A DNA stretch of 64,000 bases from an uncultured Prochlorococcus sp. Its GTDB lineage: Bacteria > Cyanobacteriota > Cyanobacteriia > PCC-6307 > Cyanobiaceae. The notes below the pieces were generated by a model. It had not been told where the DNA came from, did no database searches, and worked only from the letters and a program-made list of their open reading frames with translations. Positions 1 through 10,074 of the stretch are shown here, piece by piece. Position 1 is the first letter of the stretch. Each line of letters opens with the position of its first letter. The stretch spans positions 42,150 through 106,149 of the forward strand of contig CABYGI010000003.1 of the NCBI GenBank assembly GCA_902518475.1. The letters run 5' to 3'. Made by a program: the position numbers and the translations under genes.

Positions 1-713
1 CTTCCTGTAATTGTTGTTAAAGCTGACAAGAATAGATTTCCAAAACTATGACCTTCCAGACCACTTCCACCTGAAAATCTGTACTGAAATAATCTAGTTA
101 AAGTAGGTTCTTCGTTTGATAATGCTGCCAAACAATTTCTAATATCTCCTGGAGGCTGAACACCTAATTGCTTTCTGAGAATTCCACTACTTCCGCCATC
201 ATCGGATACCGTTACGATAGCTGTAATATTACTACTGTAATTTTTCAAGCCTTTTAATAAAGTAGATAAACCTGTACCTCCTCCAATTGCAACAATATTT
301 GGGCCTCTGTTTAATTTACTTTTAACTCTTAATGCATCAACTAAAAATGTATTTTTTTCTGGAACAAGTGCTTTCTGAATCGAATTAATACTTCTATTTT
401 GTCCAATCCCGATTAATAGTATTCCAATAACAAATATCAATGGTCCCATTAATGAAACAGGTAAAATACTAGTTAAACCTGTCATTACCCCAAAAAAGAT
501 TTCAATGAGCCAATAGAGCGGTCTTAAATTTGTCCAAATTGCCACGCCTAATAAAGTAGTCAGAAAACCTATCGCAGATGTAAACATCCATCTTTTTATT
601 ACTAATCCTGGCAAAAGCCAACTCAAAATTCTTAAAAGTTTCTTCAACAATTCAAAATTAGACTTTTTAAAATTTTTATAATATCTTCTTACCCTTTTTT
701 TACGCTTATTCAT
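1..713 (-). CDS. YvcK/CofD-family protein (gluconeogenesis factor-like), N-terminal part
   Basis: The reverse-strand frame is open from an ATG at 713 to the left window edge, so the C-terminus is missing. It begins with a very basic stretch (MNKRKKRVRRYYKNFKK) and has two hydrophobic segments at roughly residues 25-60 and 75-100. The CofD-like Rossmann core follows, with the motif GPNIVAIGGGTGLSTLLKGL, then VTVSDDGGSSG and PPGDIRNCLAAL, and FSGGSGLEGHSFGNLFL near the edge. These glycine-rich motifs are typical of the YvcK family, which binds UDP-sugars and affects carbon metabolism and cell shape in other bacteria. The N-terminal membrane segments suggest a membrane-anchored form. It is divergent from the ABC ATPase gene at 843. 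The family call is firm; the function in this organism is inferred. Confidence 0.85.
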   Translation of the reverse strand, partial: MNKRKKRVRRYYKNFKKSNFELLKKLLRILSWLLPGLVIKRWMFTSAIGFLTTLLGVAIWTNLRPLYWLIEIFFGVMTGLTSILPVSLMGPLIFVIGILLIGIGQNRSINSIQKALVPEKNTFLVDALRVKSKLNRGPNIVAIGGGTGLSTLLKGLKNYSSNITAIVTVSDDGGSSGILRKQLGVQPPGDIRNCLAALSNEEPTLTRLFQYRFSGGSGLEGHSFGNLFLSALTTITG

Positions 714-842
714 TAAAAACCTCTTGAATTATTTTCCCAGATTTTAAAATCTATTTAAAATCATTATAAATCAAATTAATACATCCCTTTTTTTATTTCT
801 AATAATAGGCAAAATGGAACAATAGATGTTTTTATTTAAGTT

Positions 843-1628
843 TTGAAAAAATCAAAACGTGCAGTTGAAACAAAAAACCTCTCAATAAGCTGGGGCGAAG
901 TTAATGTGCTGAATCAAATAAATTTTGAACTTAATGATGGAGAGAAATTAGCTATTGTTGGCCCTTCAGGTTCTGGCAAATCAACCATTTTAAAAATATT
1001 AGCAGGGCTCATTTTACCTACAAAAGGAGAATTAAGAATATTTGGTGAGAAGCAAACATATTTGAGATTAGATCAAAATAATCCTCCTGATGTAAGACTA
1101 GTTTTTCAGAACCCTGCTTTACTAGGATCTTTAACTATTGAGGACAATGTAGGATTTCTCCTGAAGAGAAATAAAAACCTATCTAAAAAGTTAATTCATG
1201 AAATAGTATGTGAATGCTTAGCTGATGTTGGATTATTTAATGTTGAGGATAAATTACCAAATGAATTAAGCGGGGGCATGCAAAAAAGAGTAAGTTTTGC
1301 TAGAGCATTAATTACTGATCAAACTCTTAATGCAAAGTCTAAACCTTTACTACTTTTTGATGAACCAACTGCTGGCCTTGATCCAATTGCCTCATCTAGA
1401 ATTGAAGATTTAATTAATAAAACAAATGATAAAGCTTGCGGATCATCTATTGTTGTTAGTCATGTTCTTAGTACTATAGAAAGGACTTCAGATAAAGTTT
1501 TAATGCTTTATGGGGGCAAATTTAGATGGGCAGGTTCCATTAATGAATTTAAGGAGAGTAATGATCCCTATGTATTTCAATTTAGGCATGGAAAACTTGA
1601 TGGTCCTATGCAACCCAAAGACATTTAG
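843..1628 (+). CDS. ABC transporter ATP-binding protein, MlaF/TGD3-like
   Basis: This is a 261-residue ATPase subunit. Walker A is GPSGSGKS (about residues 40-47), the Q-loop lies in VFQNPALLGS, the signature is LSGGMQKRVSFARAL (about 142-156), and Walker B is LLLFDEPTAGLDP. An H-loop histidine is seen in VVSHVLS. The GGMQKR form of the signature is typical of the MlaF/TGD3 branch, which powers phospholipid transport between envelope membranes. The MCE-domain protein starts 5 bases downstream, which supports a lipid-import complex; the permease is not in this window. The start is a TTG at 843 because no in-frame ATG lies upstream. No clear ribosome-binding site is visible. Confidence 0.9.
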   Translation: MKKSKRAVETKNLSISWGEVNVLNQINFELNDGEKLAIVGPSGSGKSTILKILAGLILPTKGELRIFGEKQTYLRLDQNNPPDVRLVFQNPALLGSLTIEDNVGFLLKRNKNLSKKLIHEIVCECLADVGLFNVEDKLPNELSGGMQKRVSFARALITDQTLNAKSKPLLLFDEPTAGLDPIASSRIEDLINKTNDKACGSSIVVSHVLSTIERTSDKVLMLYGGKFRWAGSINEFKESNDPYVFQFRHGKLDGPMQPKDI

Positions 1629-1633
1629 ATATT

Positions 1634-2479
1634 ATGCGTAGAAGCTTAAGAGATTCAATAGTTGGATTTTCCTTATTAGGAGGAATTTTAATATTCACAT
1701 TTTTTTCTTTTTGGCTAAGAGGAGTAAGATTATCTTCAAAAAATTGGTATCTCTTTGCTGAATTCAATAACGCAAGCGGTTTATCAAAAAAATCTCCAGT
1801 TACTTACAGAGGAATTTTAGTTGGATCGATAGAAGATATCTTATTTACGAATGAATCAATTAAAGCAAAAATAGTTTTAAATAATCCTGAAATTATTCTT
1901 CCAAGGCCTGCATTTGCAAGGGTAGTTACAAATTCTTTCCTGGGAGGAGATGTGCAAGTTGCTTTAGAAACTAGTGACAAAACAATTCCTAAAAACATTG
2001 CTAAACCTATATCCGAAAAATGTGATACCAAGTTAATTATTTGTAAAGGAGATACTATCACAGGTAAACAACTATCAAGTCTCTCAAATATAACTAACAG
2101 AATAAATCAAATTTTAAAAGAAACTAATCAAGAAAACTTAATTGAGAACATCGTCAACTCAATTGATCAATTTGACAGAACACAAGAAAATCTTGATGAA
2201 TTAATTTATTTATCGAAACAAGAAATACAAAGAGTTGAACCTCTAATAAAGGAAATTACAATTGCCGCTAATCATTTGAATAACATTTTGTCTACTATCG
2301 ATGACAAAGAAACCCTTAATGACATTAAATTGACAATTAGTGCTGCTAAGTCTATCTCAACCAAAATAGATGATATGAGCGATGATTTTGAAAAATTAAG
2401 GCAAGATAAAGAATTAACTAAATCTATAAGAGATTTAACGATTGGACTTTCAAAATTCCTTAACGAAATTTATCCCTGA
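1634..2479 (+). CDS. MCE-domain (MlaD/TGD2-like) lipid transporter subunit
   Basis: A 281-residue protein with one N-terminal membrane segment (about residues 10-28) followed by an MCE domain (about 38-115). The domain contains the family turn VTYRGILVGSIEDI and the FLGGDVQVAL region. The remainder is largely helical and probably coiled coil, rich in I, N, K and E. MCE proteins form rings that carry hydrophobic lipids across the periplasm or thylakoid envelope space. It lies 5 bases after the ABC ATPase, so the two are almost certainly co-transcribed. It ends 7 bases from the stop of convergent chlD. Confidence 0.88.
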   Translation: MRRSLRDSIVGFSLLGGILIFTFFSFWLRGVRLSSKNWYLFAEFNNASGLSKKSPVTYRGILVGSIEDILFTNESIKAKIVLNNPEIILPRPAFARVVTNSFLGGDVQVALETSDKTIPKNIAKPISEKCDTKLIICKGDTITGKQLSSLSNITNRINQILKETNQENLIENIVNSIDQFDRTQENLDELIYLSKQEIQRVEPLIKEITIAANHLNNILSTIDDKETLNDIKLTISAAKSISTKIDDMSDDFEKLRQDKELTKSIRDLTIGLSKFLNEIYP

Positions 2480-2486
2480 GAAATTT

Positions 2487-4622
2487 TTAGAATTCATTCA
2501 TAGCATTTAAAGCAATAGCTGCAATTGATTTATCAGTAGCTTTTGGCAGTTGGACATATTTCCCTTGAGCTGCCTCTGCTAATTCTTTGCCAAATCCGCT
2601 TGCTATGAATTTTCTCTCTGTATCAATTACTAAAAGTTTTATCCCAAGCATGGGATATTTTGCAGCGATATCTAGAACCTCCTGTTTTAAATTAACATTT
2701 TCATTTTCATTATCTTTTCCCTCAACCTCATTTTTTCCTAGAGATAATCCTAATGGAACATTTCCTCGGCCATCAGTTATACCAACAACAATTACTTGAC
2801 CTATATCTCCTGTTGAAAGAGCATTTTTTGCTACTTTTGCTGATTGTGTTAGTCCATGTGCCAAAGGTGATCCTCCTCCACAAGGCATTGTTTCCAACCT
2901 TCTTTTTGCAGCAGTTATTGATCTTGTTGGAGTCAAAAGCACTTCGGCCTGATTACCTCTAAAAGGAATAAGAGCTACTTCATCTCTATTCTCATATGCT
3001 TCTGTTAAAAGTCTTATTACAGCGCCTTTAGCACTTTGCATTCTATTTAAAGCCATAGAGCCACTGGCATCAACCAGAAAAATAACTAGAGCTCCTGCCT
3101 TTTTTTGAAGAAGCTTTGCCCTAAAATCATTTTCTTTAATAACTATTGATTTATTAGGGTTTCTTGATCTTCTCGATTTTTGATAAGGAGCAGCAGCTCG
3201 AAGAGTAGCATCTACAGCAATTCTTTTTACCTTACCTCTTGGAATAATAGGTTTTACATACCTTCCTCTGCTGTCACTAAATATAACTGATCTACTCCCG
3301 CTATTACCTGCTTTAGCCTTAGCTGATGAAAAAAGCAATAAATCAGGATCAACCATGCATGCCTCAGGATCTAATATGAATTCTTCAGGAATTTCGGGAG
3401 TAGATTCTTCTTCCCCATCAGAATTATCTTCTTCTTGATCTTGATCTTGATCATTATCATTTTCATTAGTCTCAGGTTCGGACTCTTCATTGTTTGATTG
3501 AGGCGGAGGTGGGGGGCTCTGATCTTCTGGAGGGGGTGGTTGGATATCATCATCTTCTGGAGGTATTTGCATTGCTCTTGGAAGAATAACTAACCTTACT
3601 GCGACTTTTAGATCTTCAGAATTTACATTCTCATCGCCTCTAAGAGCTGCATTAGCCTTTGCTACTTTAACTGCAAATAATTCTGACCTATGCCCTTCTA
3701 CTCCGCCTCTAAGAGCTTCATTCACTAAATAGGTTATTTGCTCTTTTGTTATCTTGACATCCTTTAACCATTGCCTTGCCAAAATTAATTGAGTGGATAA
3801 ATTATCAGATTCTTCCGACCATTTTTCTGCAAATTTAATATTATTTTCTGCATGTGATAAAACAGATTTTGTAATCTCAACTCTTTGAGCATTATCAATA
3901 GATTGATCTGCGGAAAGCACAATAGCAAAGCGATCTAAAACATGATCCCTCAAAGCACCTTCTTCAGGATTATAAGTTGCTATTAAAAGTGACTTACAAG
4001 GATGAGAAAGACTTAAACCATCTCTTTCAATATTATTTTTCTCTCTTCCTGTAGCTTCAAGAATTAAATTTACAATACCATCATCCAATAAATTTATATC
4101 ATCTACATAAAGAACACCCCTATGAGCCTCTGCCAAAATTCCAGGCTGAAAAACTTGTTCCCCCGAACTTAATGAGGCAGCGACGTCAATTGATCCAACA
4201 AGTCTGTCTTCAGTTATGCCAATGGGAACTTGAATGAATGGTGCCTCTCTTACTTTTTTTGGAATTTCTTCAATTTGATTCAAATAATCACTTCCAATTG
4301 CTTCCTCTAATAATTTATTAGTACTAATATCCCATTCCTCTGGTTTATCTGGATCTAGGTTCCTACCAATAGGTCTTAATGAAGTATTACTATTTCTCTT
4401 AGTTAACTTTTCTACTATTGTTTCATTATCTAATACCTCTATAGGAGGGAGTAAAGTATGCAAACCCCTTGCTAATACTGACTTACCAGTACCTCTACCG
4501 CCAGCGATAATCACTCCTCCTAAGCTAGGATCAACTGCTGCCAAAAGTAAAGATAATTTCAACAAGCTATGACCCGTAATTGCCGCCAAAGGAAAAGCTC
4601 TAAAAGAATCCTTTGACTTCAT
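2487..4622 (-). CDS. chlD: Magnesium chelatase subunit D (ChlD)
   Basis: This is the large AAA+/integrin-I subunit of magnesium chelatase, which inserts Mg2+ into protoporphyrin IX with ChlI and ChlH. An AAA+ domain begins with the P-loop GGRGTGKS. A proline-rich then highly acidic linker follows (runs of P, then D, E and Q). The C-terminal von Willebrand A domain carries the MIDAS motif VDASGSMA. The frame stays open upstream to a GTG at 4670. I prefer the ATG at 4622 ([18 protein letters not shown], 711 residues) because it begins next to the conserved region and a GGAG lies upstream, although 14 bases away. The gene is convergent with the MCE gene. Confidence 0.95.
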   Translation of the reverse strand: MKSKDSFRAFPLAAITGHSLLKLSLLLAAVDPSLGGVIIAGGRGTGKSVLARGLHTLLPPIEVLDNETIVEKLTKRNSNTSLRPIGRNLDPDKPEEWDISTNKLLEEAIGSDYLNQIEEIPKKVREAPFIQVPIGITEDRLVGSIDVAASLSSGEQVFQPGILAEAHRGVLYVDDINLLDDGIVNLILEATGREKNNIERDGLSLSHPCKSLLIATYNPEEGALRDHVLDRFAIVLSADQSIDNAQRVEITKSVLSHAENNIKFAEKWSEESDNLSTQLILARQWLKDVKITKEQITYLVNEALRGGVEGHRSELFAVKVAKANAALRGDENVNSEDLKVAVRLVILPRAMQIPPEDDDIQPPPPEDQSPPPPPQSNNEESEPETNENDNDQDQDQEEDNSDGEEESTPEIPEEFILDPEACMVDPDLLLFSSAKAKAGNSGSRSVIFSDSRGRYVKPIIPRGKVKRIAVDATLRAAAPYQKSRRSRNPNKSIVIKENDFRAKLLQKKAGALVIFLVDASGSMALNRMQSAKGAVIRLLTEAYENRDEVALIPFRGNQAEVLLTPTRSITAAKRRLETMPCGGGSPLAHGLTQSAKVAKNALSTGDIGQVIVVGITDGRGNVPLGLSLGKNEVEGKDNENENVNLKQEVLDIAAKYPMLGIKLLVIDTERKFIASGFGKELAEAAQGKYVQLPKATDKSIAAIALNAMNEF

Positions 4623-4706
4623 TAAATCTTTTATTTCTCCTTTTTCTTTTAACTCGGTGTTCAAAATCACTTTAAAAATGCCTGATATAGAATTTATCCA
4701 ATAACT

Positions 4707-5285
4707 TTGTTTTTTGTAGTGGAATTATCAAATCTTAATATCAAAAATGGACTATGTATATCCCTCGGAGCAAATATTGATAGTAAATTCGGAAGCCCTC
4801 TTGAGTCACTATTAATTTGCAAATCAAAATTAGAGGAAATAATTACTGAGTGGGGGGATAGTTCCAACGAAAAAGAAGAAGAGATAAGCACTTTTCATGC
4901 AAACTTTTTTTGGTCTTCAATTTATGAGACATTACCTCATGGTGTTGAAAATGAGCAGCCAAATTATTTAAATACACTCTTACTTATAAAAAGTAATTAC
5001 TTCCCTAAACCATCAAATAAAAACGCGAAATTACTTTTAAAAGAGCTAAAAAAGTTAGAGAGATTTTTCGGACGAGAAGAGACGCCAAAGGGTAAGAAAT
5101 GGCTATCAAGATGTCTCGATTTAGATATTCTTTGGTGGGAGGATTTTCATATGGTTGATGAGGAATTAACATTACCTCACCCTAGATTTATGAATAGGAA
5201 TTTTGTTATTACACCACTATCTGAAATCTTAAGTAGAAGCCAAAAAATCGCAAAGTTTGATGACCCAAAATGGTCTATTAGTTGA
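4707..5285 (+). CDS. folK: 2-amino-4-hydroxy-6-hydroxymethyldihydropteridine pyrophosphokinase
   Basis: FolK transfers pyrophosphate from ATP to 6-hydroxymethyl-7,8-dihydropterin in folate synthesis. The sequence has the family's N-terminal [10 protein letters not shown], the central [24 protein letters not shown] (split here by family convention into the RxxGRxE and RxLDLDIL motifs), and [11 protein letters not shown] near the C-terminus. At 192 residues it is slightly longer than the bacterial norm. The start is uncertain: TTG at 4707 gives the longest frame, and a GTG at 4719 would give [10 protein letters not shown]. It is divergent from chlD and 47 bases upstream of the NUDIX gene. Confidence 0.88.
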   Translation: MFFVVELSNLNIKNGLCISLGANIDSKFGSPLESLLICKSKLEEIITEWGDSSNEKEEEISTFHANFFWSSIYETLPHGVENEQPNYLNTLLLIKSNYFPKPSNKNAKLLLKELKKLERFFGREETPKGKKWLSRCLDLDILWWEDFHMVDEELTLPHPRFMNRNFVITPLSEILSRSQKIAKFDDPKWSIS

Positions 5286-5332
5286 TTTACAAAACCAAAA
5301 AATAACTGTTAGGCTATTTTTATTTAAAAATT

Positions 5333-5896
5333 ATGGGCAACAAAAACCTTATAAAAAGATCCCTTTTTAAAGAAAAAATATCTGAGTTAAAGTCAAAAAA
5401 ATTTAGTTTCGAGATAAATAGAATTGAGCTTCCAAATGGACATGAAGGTGAATATGGATACATTAAGCATCCTGGGGCAGCATTAGCCGTACCTATTACA
5501 AAAGACAATAAAGTTATCATTCTTCGGCAGTATAGATTTGCCGTTTCAAGGTATTTATTAGAATTTCCTGCAGGCACATTAGAAATAGGTGAAACACCTA
5601 TTAATTCAATTAAAAGAGAAATACAAGAAGAAACTGGATTTAGTGCAAACAAATGGGATGAACTAGGAACTCTTGTCCCTGCTCCTGGTTATGCAGATGA
5701 AGAAATTTATTTATTTTTAGCGCGTGATTTGAGCAAACTAAATTCCGAGGTTAAAGGAGATTTAGATGAAGATATAGAAGTATTATTTTTAGATCCGAAA
5801 GCACTAGATAATCTTATTTCTAGTGGGGATGAGATTCTTGACGCAAAAACTGTGACAGCTTGGTTTAGAGCTAAACAATTTTTAGATAAATTATGA
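5333..5896 (+). CDS. NUDIX hydrolase, ADP-ribose pyrophosphatase type
   Basis: A 187-residue NUDIX hydrolase with a complete NUDIX box, starting GTLEIGETP and ending REIQEETGF, preceded by the beta-strand motif LLEFPAGTLE. This arrangement is that of ADP-ribose pyrophosphatases, which cleave ADP-ribose to AMP and ribose 5-phosphate. The substrate is inferred from the overall pattern, including PAPGYADEEIYLFLA after the box. Its last 4 bases overlap the photolyase start (ATGA), so the two are likely translationally coupled. Confidence 0.88.
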   Translation: MGNKNLIKRSLFKEKISELKSKKFSFEINRIELPNGHEGEYGYIKHPGAALAVPITKDNKVIILRQYRFAVSRYLLEFPAGTLEIGETPINSIKREIQEETGFSANKWDELGTLVPAPGYADEEIYLFLARDLSKLNSEVKGDLDEDIEVLFLDPKALDNLISSGDEILDAKTVTAWFRAKQFLDKL

Positions 5897-7329
5897 ATAA
5901 ACCTAGAATACTTTTTTGGCATAGAAAGGATTTAAGAATATTTGACAATCAAGCTTTAATCAAAGCATTTTCATTATCAAATGCCATTACTTCAACTTAC
6001 ATATTTGATAAAAATTACCCACACGATTTCAATGCAAGTTCGAGAGCATGGTTTCTAGGAAATTCGCTTCAAGAATTAGGCAATAATTGGAAAAAAATGG
6101 GTAGTAGATTAATAATGGGAGAAGGAGATCCGGTATTAATAATTCCTCAATTAGCAAAGAAAATAGATGCTAAATTTGTTTTTTGGAATAGATCAATTGA
6201 ACCTTATGAGATTAATCGAGATTTAAAAATAAAAAAAAATTTAGAAGAACAAAATATTCAAGTTATTGAAACTTGGGATCACTTATTATTAGAGCCTTTA
6301 AAAATATTTTCCGGAAATAATAAACCTTATTCAGTTTATGGACCTTTTTATAAAAACCTTAAATCAAAAATGAATTTATTAGGTCCATATGACCAAGATA
6401 AAGTTGTTTTCCAGTTTAAAGATATAGATAATAAACTCAAAGAAAATAAGATAATAAATTCATCTGATTCGGTTCTTGAGAAATTTATCAAAAATATCAA
6501 ATTTCCTGGTTCGAATATTTGTCCATGTAGACCTGGAGAGAATGCTGCAGAAACATTATTAGAAAACTTCATTAACGAAAAAAAAATATATTCTTATAAT
6601 TCTGCACGAGATTTTCCTTCCCATAATGGGACATCTTTTCTAAGTGCATCTCTCAGATTCGGCACCATTAGCATAAGAAAAATTTGGAACGCCACATTAA
6701 ATTTAAATTCAGATTTTACAAATCAAGGAAATTATCTATCTATTGAAACTTGGCAAAAAGAACTTGTTTGGCGTGAATTCTATCAACATTCCTTATTCCA
6801 TTTTCCAGAGCTAGAGAAAGGTCCATATAGAAAAAAATGGGATCACTTTCCATGGCAAAATAATAATGAATGGTTTCAGCAGTGGAGCAATGGAGAAACA
6901 GGAGTGCCTATAGTTGATGCTGCAATGCGTCAACTAAATAGTACTGGCTGGATGCATAACAGATGTAGGATGATAGTCGCTTCATTTCTGGTAAAAGATC
7001 TTATATGCAATTGGCAAATGGGCGAGAAAAAATTTATGGAGACTCTGGTTGATGGAGACTTAGCTGCAAATAATGGAGGATGGCAGTGGAGCGCGAGCAG
7101 CGGTATGGATCCAAAACCACTTAGAATTTTTAATCCATATACCCAAGCAAAAAAATTTGATCCTATGTGCGAATATATAAAATATTGGATTCCTGAATTA
7201 TCTAACGTGTCAAATTCAGAATTATTAAATGGGGAGATATCTAATTTAGAAAAAAATAATTATTCAAGCCCTATTGTCAATCACAACATGCAACAAAGAT
7301 TATTTAAATCACTTTATGCTGAAATTTGA
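5893..7329 (+). CDS. phrB: Deoxyribodipyrimidine photolyase, class I
   Basis: A 478-residue blue-light DNA repair enzyme of the cryptochrome/photolyase family. The N-terminal antenna-binding Rossmann domain opens with RILFWHRKDLRIFDN. The FAD-binding domain includes WQKELVWREFYQH, the WMHNRCRMIVASFLVKDL helix, and DGDLAANNGGWQWSAS followed by GMDPKPLRIFNP, the signature of class I CPD photolyases in cyanobacteria. It reverses UV-induced cyclobutane pyrimidine dimers, a plausible need in bright surface water. It overlaps the NUDIX gene by 4 bases and the convergent aminotransferase gene by 16 bases. The antenna pigment (folate or deazaflavin) cannot be read from the sequence. Confidence 0.95.
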   Translation: MNKPRILFWHRKDLRIFDNQALIKAFSLSNAITSTYIFDKNYPHDFNASSRAWFLGNSLQELGNNWKKMGSRLIMGEGDPVLIIPQLAKKIDAKFVFWNRSIEPYEINRDLKIKKNLEEQNIQVIETWDHLLLEPLKIFSGNNKPYSVYGPFYKNLKSKMNLLGPYDQDKVVFQFKDIDNKLKENKIINSSDSVLEKFIKNIKFPGSNICPCRPGENAAETLLENFINEKKIYSYNSARDFPSHNGTSFLSASLRFGTISIRKIWNATLNLNSDFTNQGNYLSIETWQKELVWREFYQHSLFHFPELEKGPYRKKWDHFPWQNNNEWFQQWSNGETGVPIVDAAMRQLNSTGWMHNRCRMIVASFLVKDLICNWQMGEKKFMETLVDGDLAANNGGWQWSASSGMDPKPLRIFNPYTQAKKFDPMCEYIKYWIPELSNVSNSELLNGEISNLEKNNYSSPIVNHNMQQRLFKSLYAEI

Positions 7330-8519
7330 ATTTCTTCTATACAATTCTTTAAAACTTTATTTAAATTTTCTGCTACATAAACTTGCTCTTCATAAGAAAT
7401 TTCAGGAAACATTGGAAGACTAAGAACTTCTGTACAAATTCTCTCTGTATTGATGAGTTTTGTTCTAGAAAAATTTTTATTTTTGTAAGCTATTTGTGCG
7501 TGTATTGGAATTGGATAATAAATAATTGAATTAATCCCTTTTTCAAAAAGTTGTTGTTTTACCAAATTCCTTAAGGAATAGTATTTTTTGGAATCAGTAT
7601 CAAATAAATTTGAAAAATCTTCATTTAAAAAATATTTATCGTTTCTTAATTTGATTACAAATTGATTCCAAGAATGCGAAATTGAATCAGAGCTAATTTT
7701 GGGAAAACTAATAAATGGATTTTTTTCTAATAAATCAAGGTAATTATTAGCAATTTTTTGGCGATTATTAATCCACTTAGAAATATATTTAATTTTAATG
7801 TTTAATATGGCAGCTTGAATGGTATCAAGTCTGCTGTTATATCCTATTTGGGTATGATGATATCTTATTGGGCTGCCATGAACAGCAAGTTCTCTAATTT
7901 TTTTTGCAATCTTCTGATCTGAAGTTGTTACTGCTCCACCATCTCCAGCAGCTCCTAAATTTTTAGTAGGGAAAAAGCTAAAACAGCCTATATCACCGAT
8001 ACTACCAACTTTAGAAGTTTCCCACATTGTGCATGTTGCCTGAGCACAATCTTCGATTACTTTTAAGTCATATTTCTTGGCCAAAGATTTTATTAAGGTC
8101 ATATTCACTGCATTACCAAATAGATGAACTGGCATAATTGCCTTGGTATTAGAATTTATTTCTTTTTCTATTAGTTCAGTATTAATGAGATAAGTTTCTG
8201 GATCTATATCTACCAAAATAGGATTAGCACCAACTGAACTAATAGCCTCTGCAGTTGCAAAAAAGCTAAATGATGAAGTAATAACTTCATCACCCACACC
8301 AATATCTAATGCACGCAAAGCTAATACTAAAGCATCAGTTCCACTATTACATCCAATAGTATTTTCAACACCAATCAGATTTGAAAAACTCTCTTCAAAT
8401 TTAGCAATTTCTTGTCCTCCAATATACTGGCCCCCTTTTAAAACTTTAGAAACCTCACTCTCAATTTCAGAGCCAATTTCCTGGAACTGCCTATCTAAAG
8501 TAAATGGAGGTATCTGCAT
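7314..8519 (-). CDS. DegT/DnrJ/EryC1/StrS family PLP aminotransferase
   Basis: A 401-residue fold-type I aminotransferase of the sugar-nucleotide branch. Visible landmarks are NTIGCNSGTDALVLALRAL near residue 55, the PLP-contacting ED of VIEDCAQA, and the Schiff-base lysine in FFPTKNLGAAGDGG. These enzymes usually aminate keto-sugars for surface polysaccharide. The neighbours are unrelated (photolyase, thioredoxin-like), so the substrate is unknown. The ATG at 8519 gives MQIPPFTLDRQF, a normal N-terminus for the family. Confidence 0.9.
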   Translation of the reverse strand: MQIPPFTLDRQFQEIGSEIESEVSKVLKGGQYIGGQEIAKFEESFSNLIGVENTIGCNSGTDALVLALRALDIGVGDEVITSSFSFFATAEAISSVGANPILVDIDPETYLINTELIEKEINSNTKAIMPVHLFGNAVNMTLIKSLAKKYDLKVIEDCAQATCTMWETSKVGSIGDIGCFSFFPTKNLGAAGDGGAVTTSDQKIAKKIRELAVHGSPIRYHHTQIGYNSRLDTIQAAILNIKIKYISKWINNRQKIANNYLDLLEKNPFISFPKISSDSISHSWNQFVIKLRNDKYFLNEDFSNLFDTDSKKYYSLRNLVKQQLFEKGINSIIYYPIPIHAQIAYKNKNFSRTKLINTERICTEVLSLPMFPEISYEEQVYVAENLNKVLKNCIEEIQISA

Positions 8520-8572
8520 AGTAAATATATTAACCCTAAACCATATTTCTATGGGTAAAAAAATTTTTTAAT

Positions 8573-9166
8573 TCATTTAAACCAACTTGGTTCTTTACCC
8601 GGAGTCCATTTTATATTACAACCTAATGAAGGCATCTGATTTGAAGGATAAGAATTATCTTGATTCAAATCTTTTACGGCGGAGCGCAAATCTTTTCCAG
8701 ATAGAGGGATATTATTACCTGGTCTACTATCGTCTAATTGGCCATGATAATACAATAAAAAATCACCATCTCCTTCATTTGAAAAAAGATAAAAATCTGG
8801 GGTGCAAGCGGCTTTTAATTTCTTAGCAAAATTTTGATTTTCATCATATAGATAAGGAAAACTCCATCCCTGGGTTTGTGCTTGTAATCTCAAATTTTTA
8901 GGAGAATCTGAGGGATGAGTGACAATATCATTACTAGACATTGCGACTGTTTGAACTGTATTTTCAATTTCTTTACTTAAGGTGAAAATTTGATTCTCAA
9001 TATATTTAACAAATGGGCAATGGGCACAAATAAACATTAAAAGTAAATGCCGATTATCTAGATTATGAAAATTAAAATATTCATTTTTTGAAGAATTAGC
9101 ATTTAACATTTCGAAATTCGGTAATTGAAAACCTAATTCCAAAACCATAGAATTTGTTTTTACCAT
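8573..9166 (-). CDS. Thioredoxin-fold redoxin (AhpC/TSA-like)
   Basis: About 197 residues with a thioredoxin fold. The strand LLLMFICAHCPFVKY carries a CxxC pair (CAHC, near residue 50), and a further cysteine lies in KAACTPDFYLF, a pattern seen in cyanobacterial peroxiredoxin-like thioredoxin-family proteins. The C-terminal half has a hydrophilic LYYHGQLDDSRPG stretch. It probably reduces thiols or peroxides; substrate and partner are unknown. No signal peptide is seen, so it is probably cytosolic. I chose the ATG at 9166 over the TTG two codons upstream. It is divergent from fabI. Confidence 0.8.
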   Translation of the reverse strand: MVKTNSMVLELGFQLPNFEMLNANSSKNEYFNFHNLDNRHLLLMFICAHCPFVKYIENQIFTLSKEIENTVQTVAMSSNDIVTHPSDSPKNLRLQAQTQGWSFPYLYDENQNFAKKLKAACTPDFYLFSNEGDGDFLLYYHGQLDDSRPGNNIPLSGKDLRSAVKDLNQDNSYPSNQMPSLGCNIKWTPGKEPSWFK

Positions 9167-9271
9167 GTTCAAGTTAAAAATTCTTTGATATTTGAAAATT
9201 ATTGTATATTTTGCAGTAATCCGTAAAGATAGGTACTTTTATATAGGAGAATAATAGAAATAATAAACAAA

Positions 9272-10054
9272 ATGCTTCTAAATCTAACTGGCAAAAAAAT
9301 TCTTGTTACGGGAATTGCCAACAATCGTTCAATAGCATGGGGTATCGCTCAACAACTTTCAAAAGCTGGCGCAGAACTTGGAATCACATATTTGCCTGAT
9401 GATAAGGGAAGATTCGAGTCTAAAGTTAGAGAACTAACTGAACCTTTAAACCCTTCGTTATTTTTGCCTCTTGATGTTCAAAATCCAGCTCAAATTGAAG
9501 AAATCTTTAAAAATATAAAAGACAATTGGGTGCAAATTGACGGATTAGTTCACTGCCTAGCATTTGCAGGACGCGATGAATTGATTGGAGATTATAGTGC
9601 TACCACTTCAGAGGGTTTTGATAGGGCTCTTAATATAAGTGCGTATTCGTTAGCACCTTTATGTAAAGCAGCAAAACCACTTTTTAGTGATGGTGCTGGA
9701 GTTGTTTCATTAACTTATTTAGGTTCAGAAAGGGCGATTCCTAACTATAACGTGATGGGAGTTGCTAAAGCAGCTTTAGAAGCTTCAGTGAGATATCTTT
9801 CTGCAGAACTTGGTCCCGAAAAACAAGTCAGAGTTAATGCAATAAGTGCTGGGCCTATAAGAACACTTGCGAGTTCTGCTATAGGTGGCATTTTAGATAT
9901 GATTCACAATGTTGAAGAAAAGGCTCCTTTACGCAGAACAGTCACACAAACAGAAGTAGGTAATACAGCTGCTTTTTTATTAAGTGATCTCTCTAGCGGC
10001 ATTTCAGGCCAAACAATTTATGTTGATGCGGGTTACTGCATTAATGGAATGTAA
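9272..10054 (+). CDS. fabI: Enoyl-[acyl-carrier-protein] reductase (NADH)
   Basis: A 260-residue short-chain dehydrogenase-like enoyl-ACP reductase, the last step of each fatty-acid elongation cycle. It shows the FabI-type cofactor loop VTGIANNRSIAWGIA, and the catalytic tyrosine and lysine spaced Y-x6-K in NYNVMGVAKAAL (about residues 159 and 166). The second FabI tyrosine is in TYLGSERA, and AGPIRTLASSAI forms the substrate loop. hisB follows 20 bases later and a carotenoid oxygenase after that, all on the same strand, so a three-gene transcript is likely. Confidence 0.96.
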   Translation: MLLNLTGKKILVTGIANNRSIAWGIAQQLSKAGAELGITYLPDDKGRFESKVRELTEPLNPSLFLPLDVQNPAQIEEIFKNIKDNWVQIDGLVHCLAFAGRDELIGDYSATTSEGFDRALNISAYSLAPLCKAAKPLFSDGAGVVSLTYLGSERAIPNYNVMGVAKAALEASVRYLSAELGPEKQVRVNAISAGPIRTLASSAIGGILDMIHNVEEKAPLRRTVTQTEVGNTAAFLLSDLSSGISGQTIYVDAGYCINGM

Positions 10055-10074
10055 ACTAAGTTTTTTGCATAAAA

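Noticed and set aside
740..751. 12-base palindrome GATTTTAAAATC between the YvcK-like and ABC ATPase genes
   Set aside because: Made almost only of A and T, so expected by chance in this composition; no second copy or promoter context supports an operator.
2587..2962. Plus-strand frames opposite chlD
   Set aside because: They lie antisense to a well-supported conserved gene, have low-complexity composition and no start-site or motif support.
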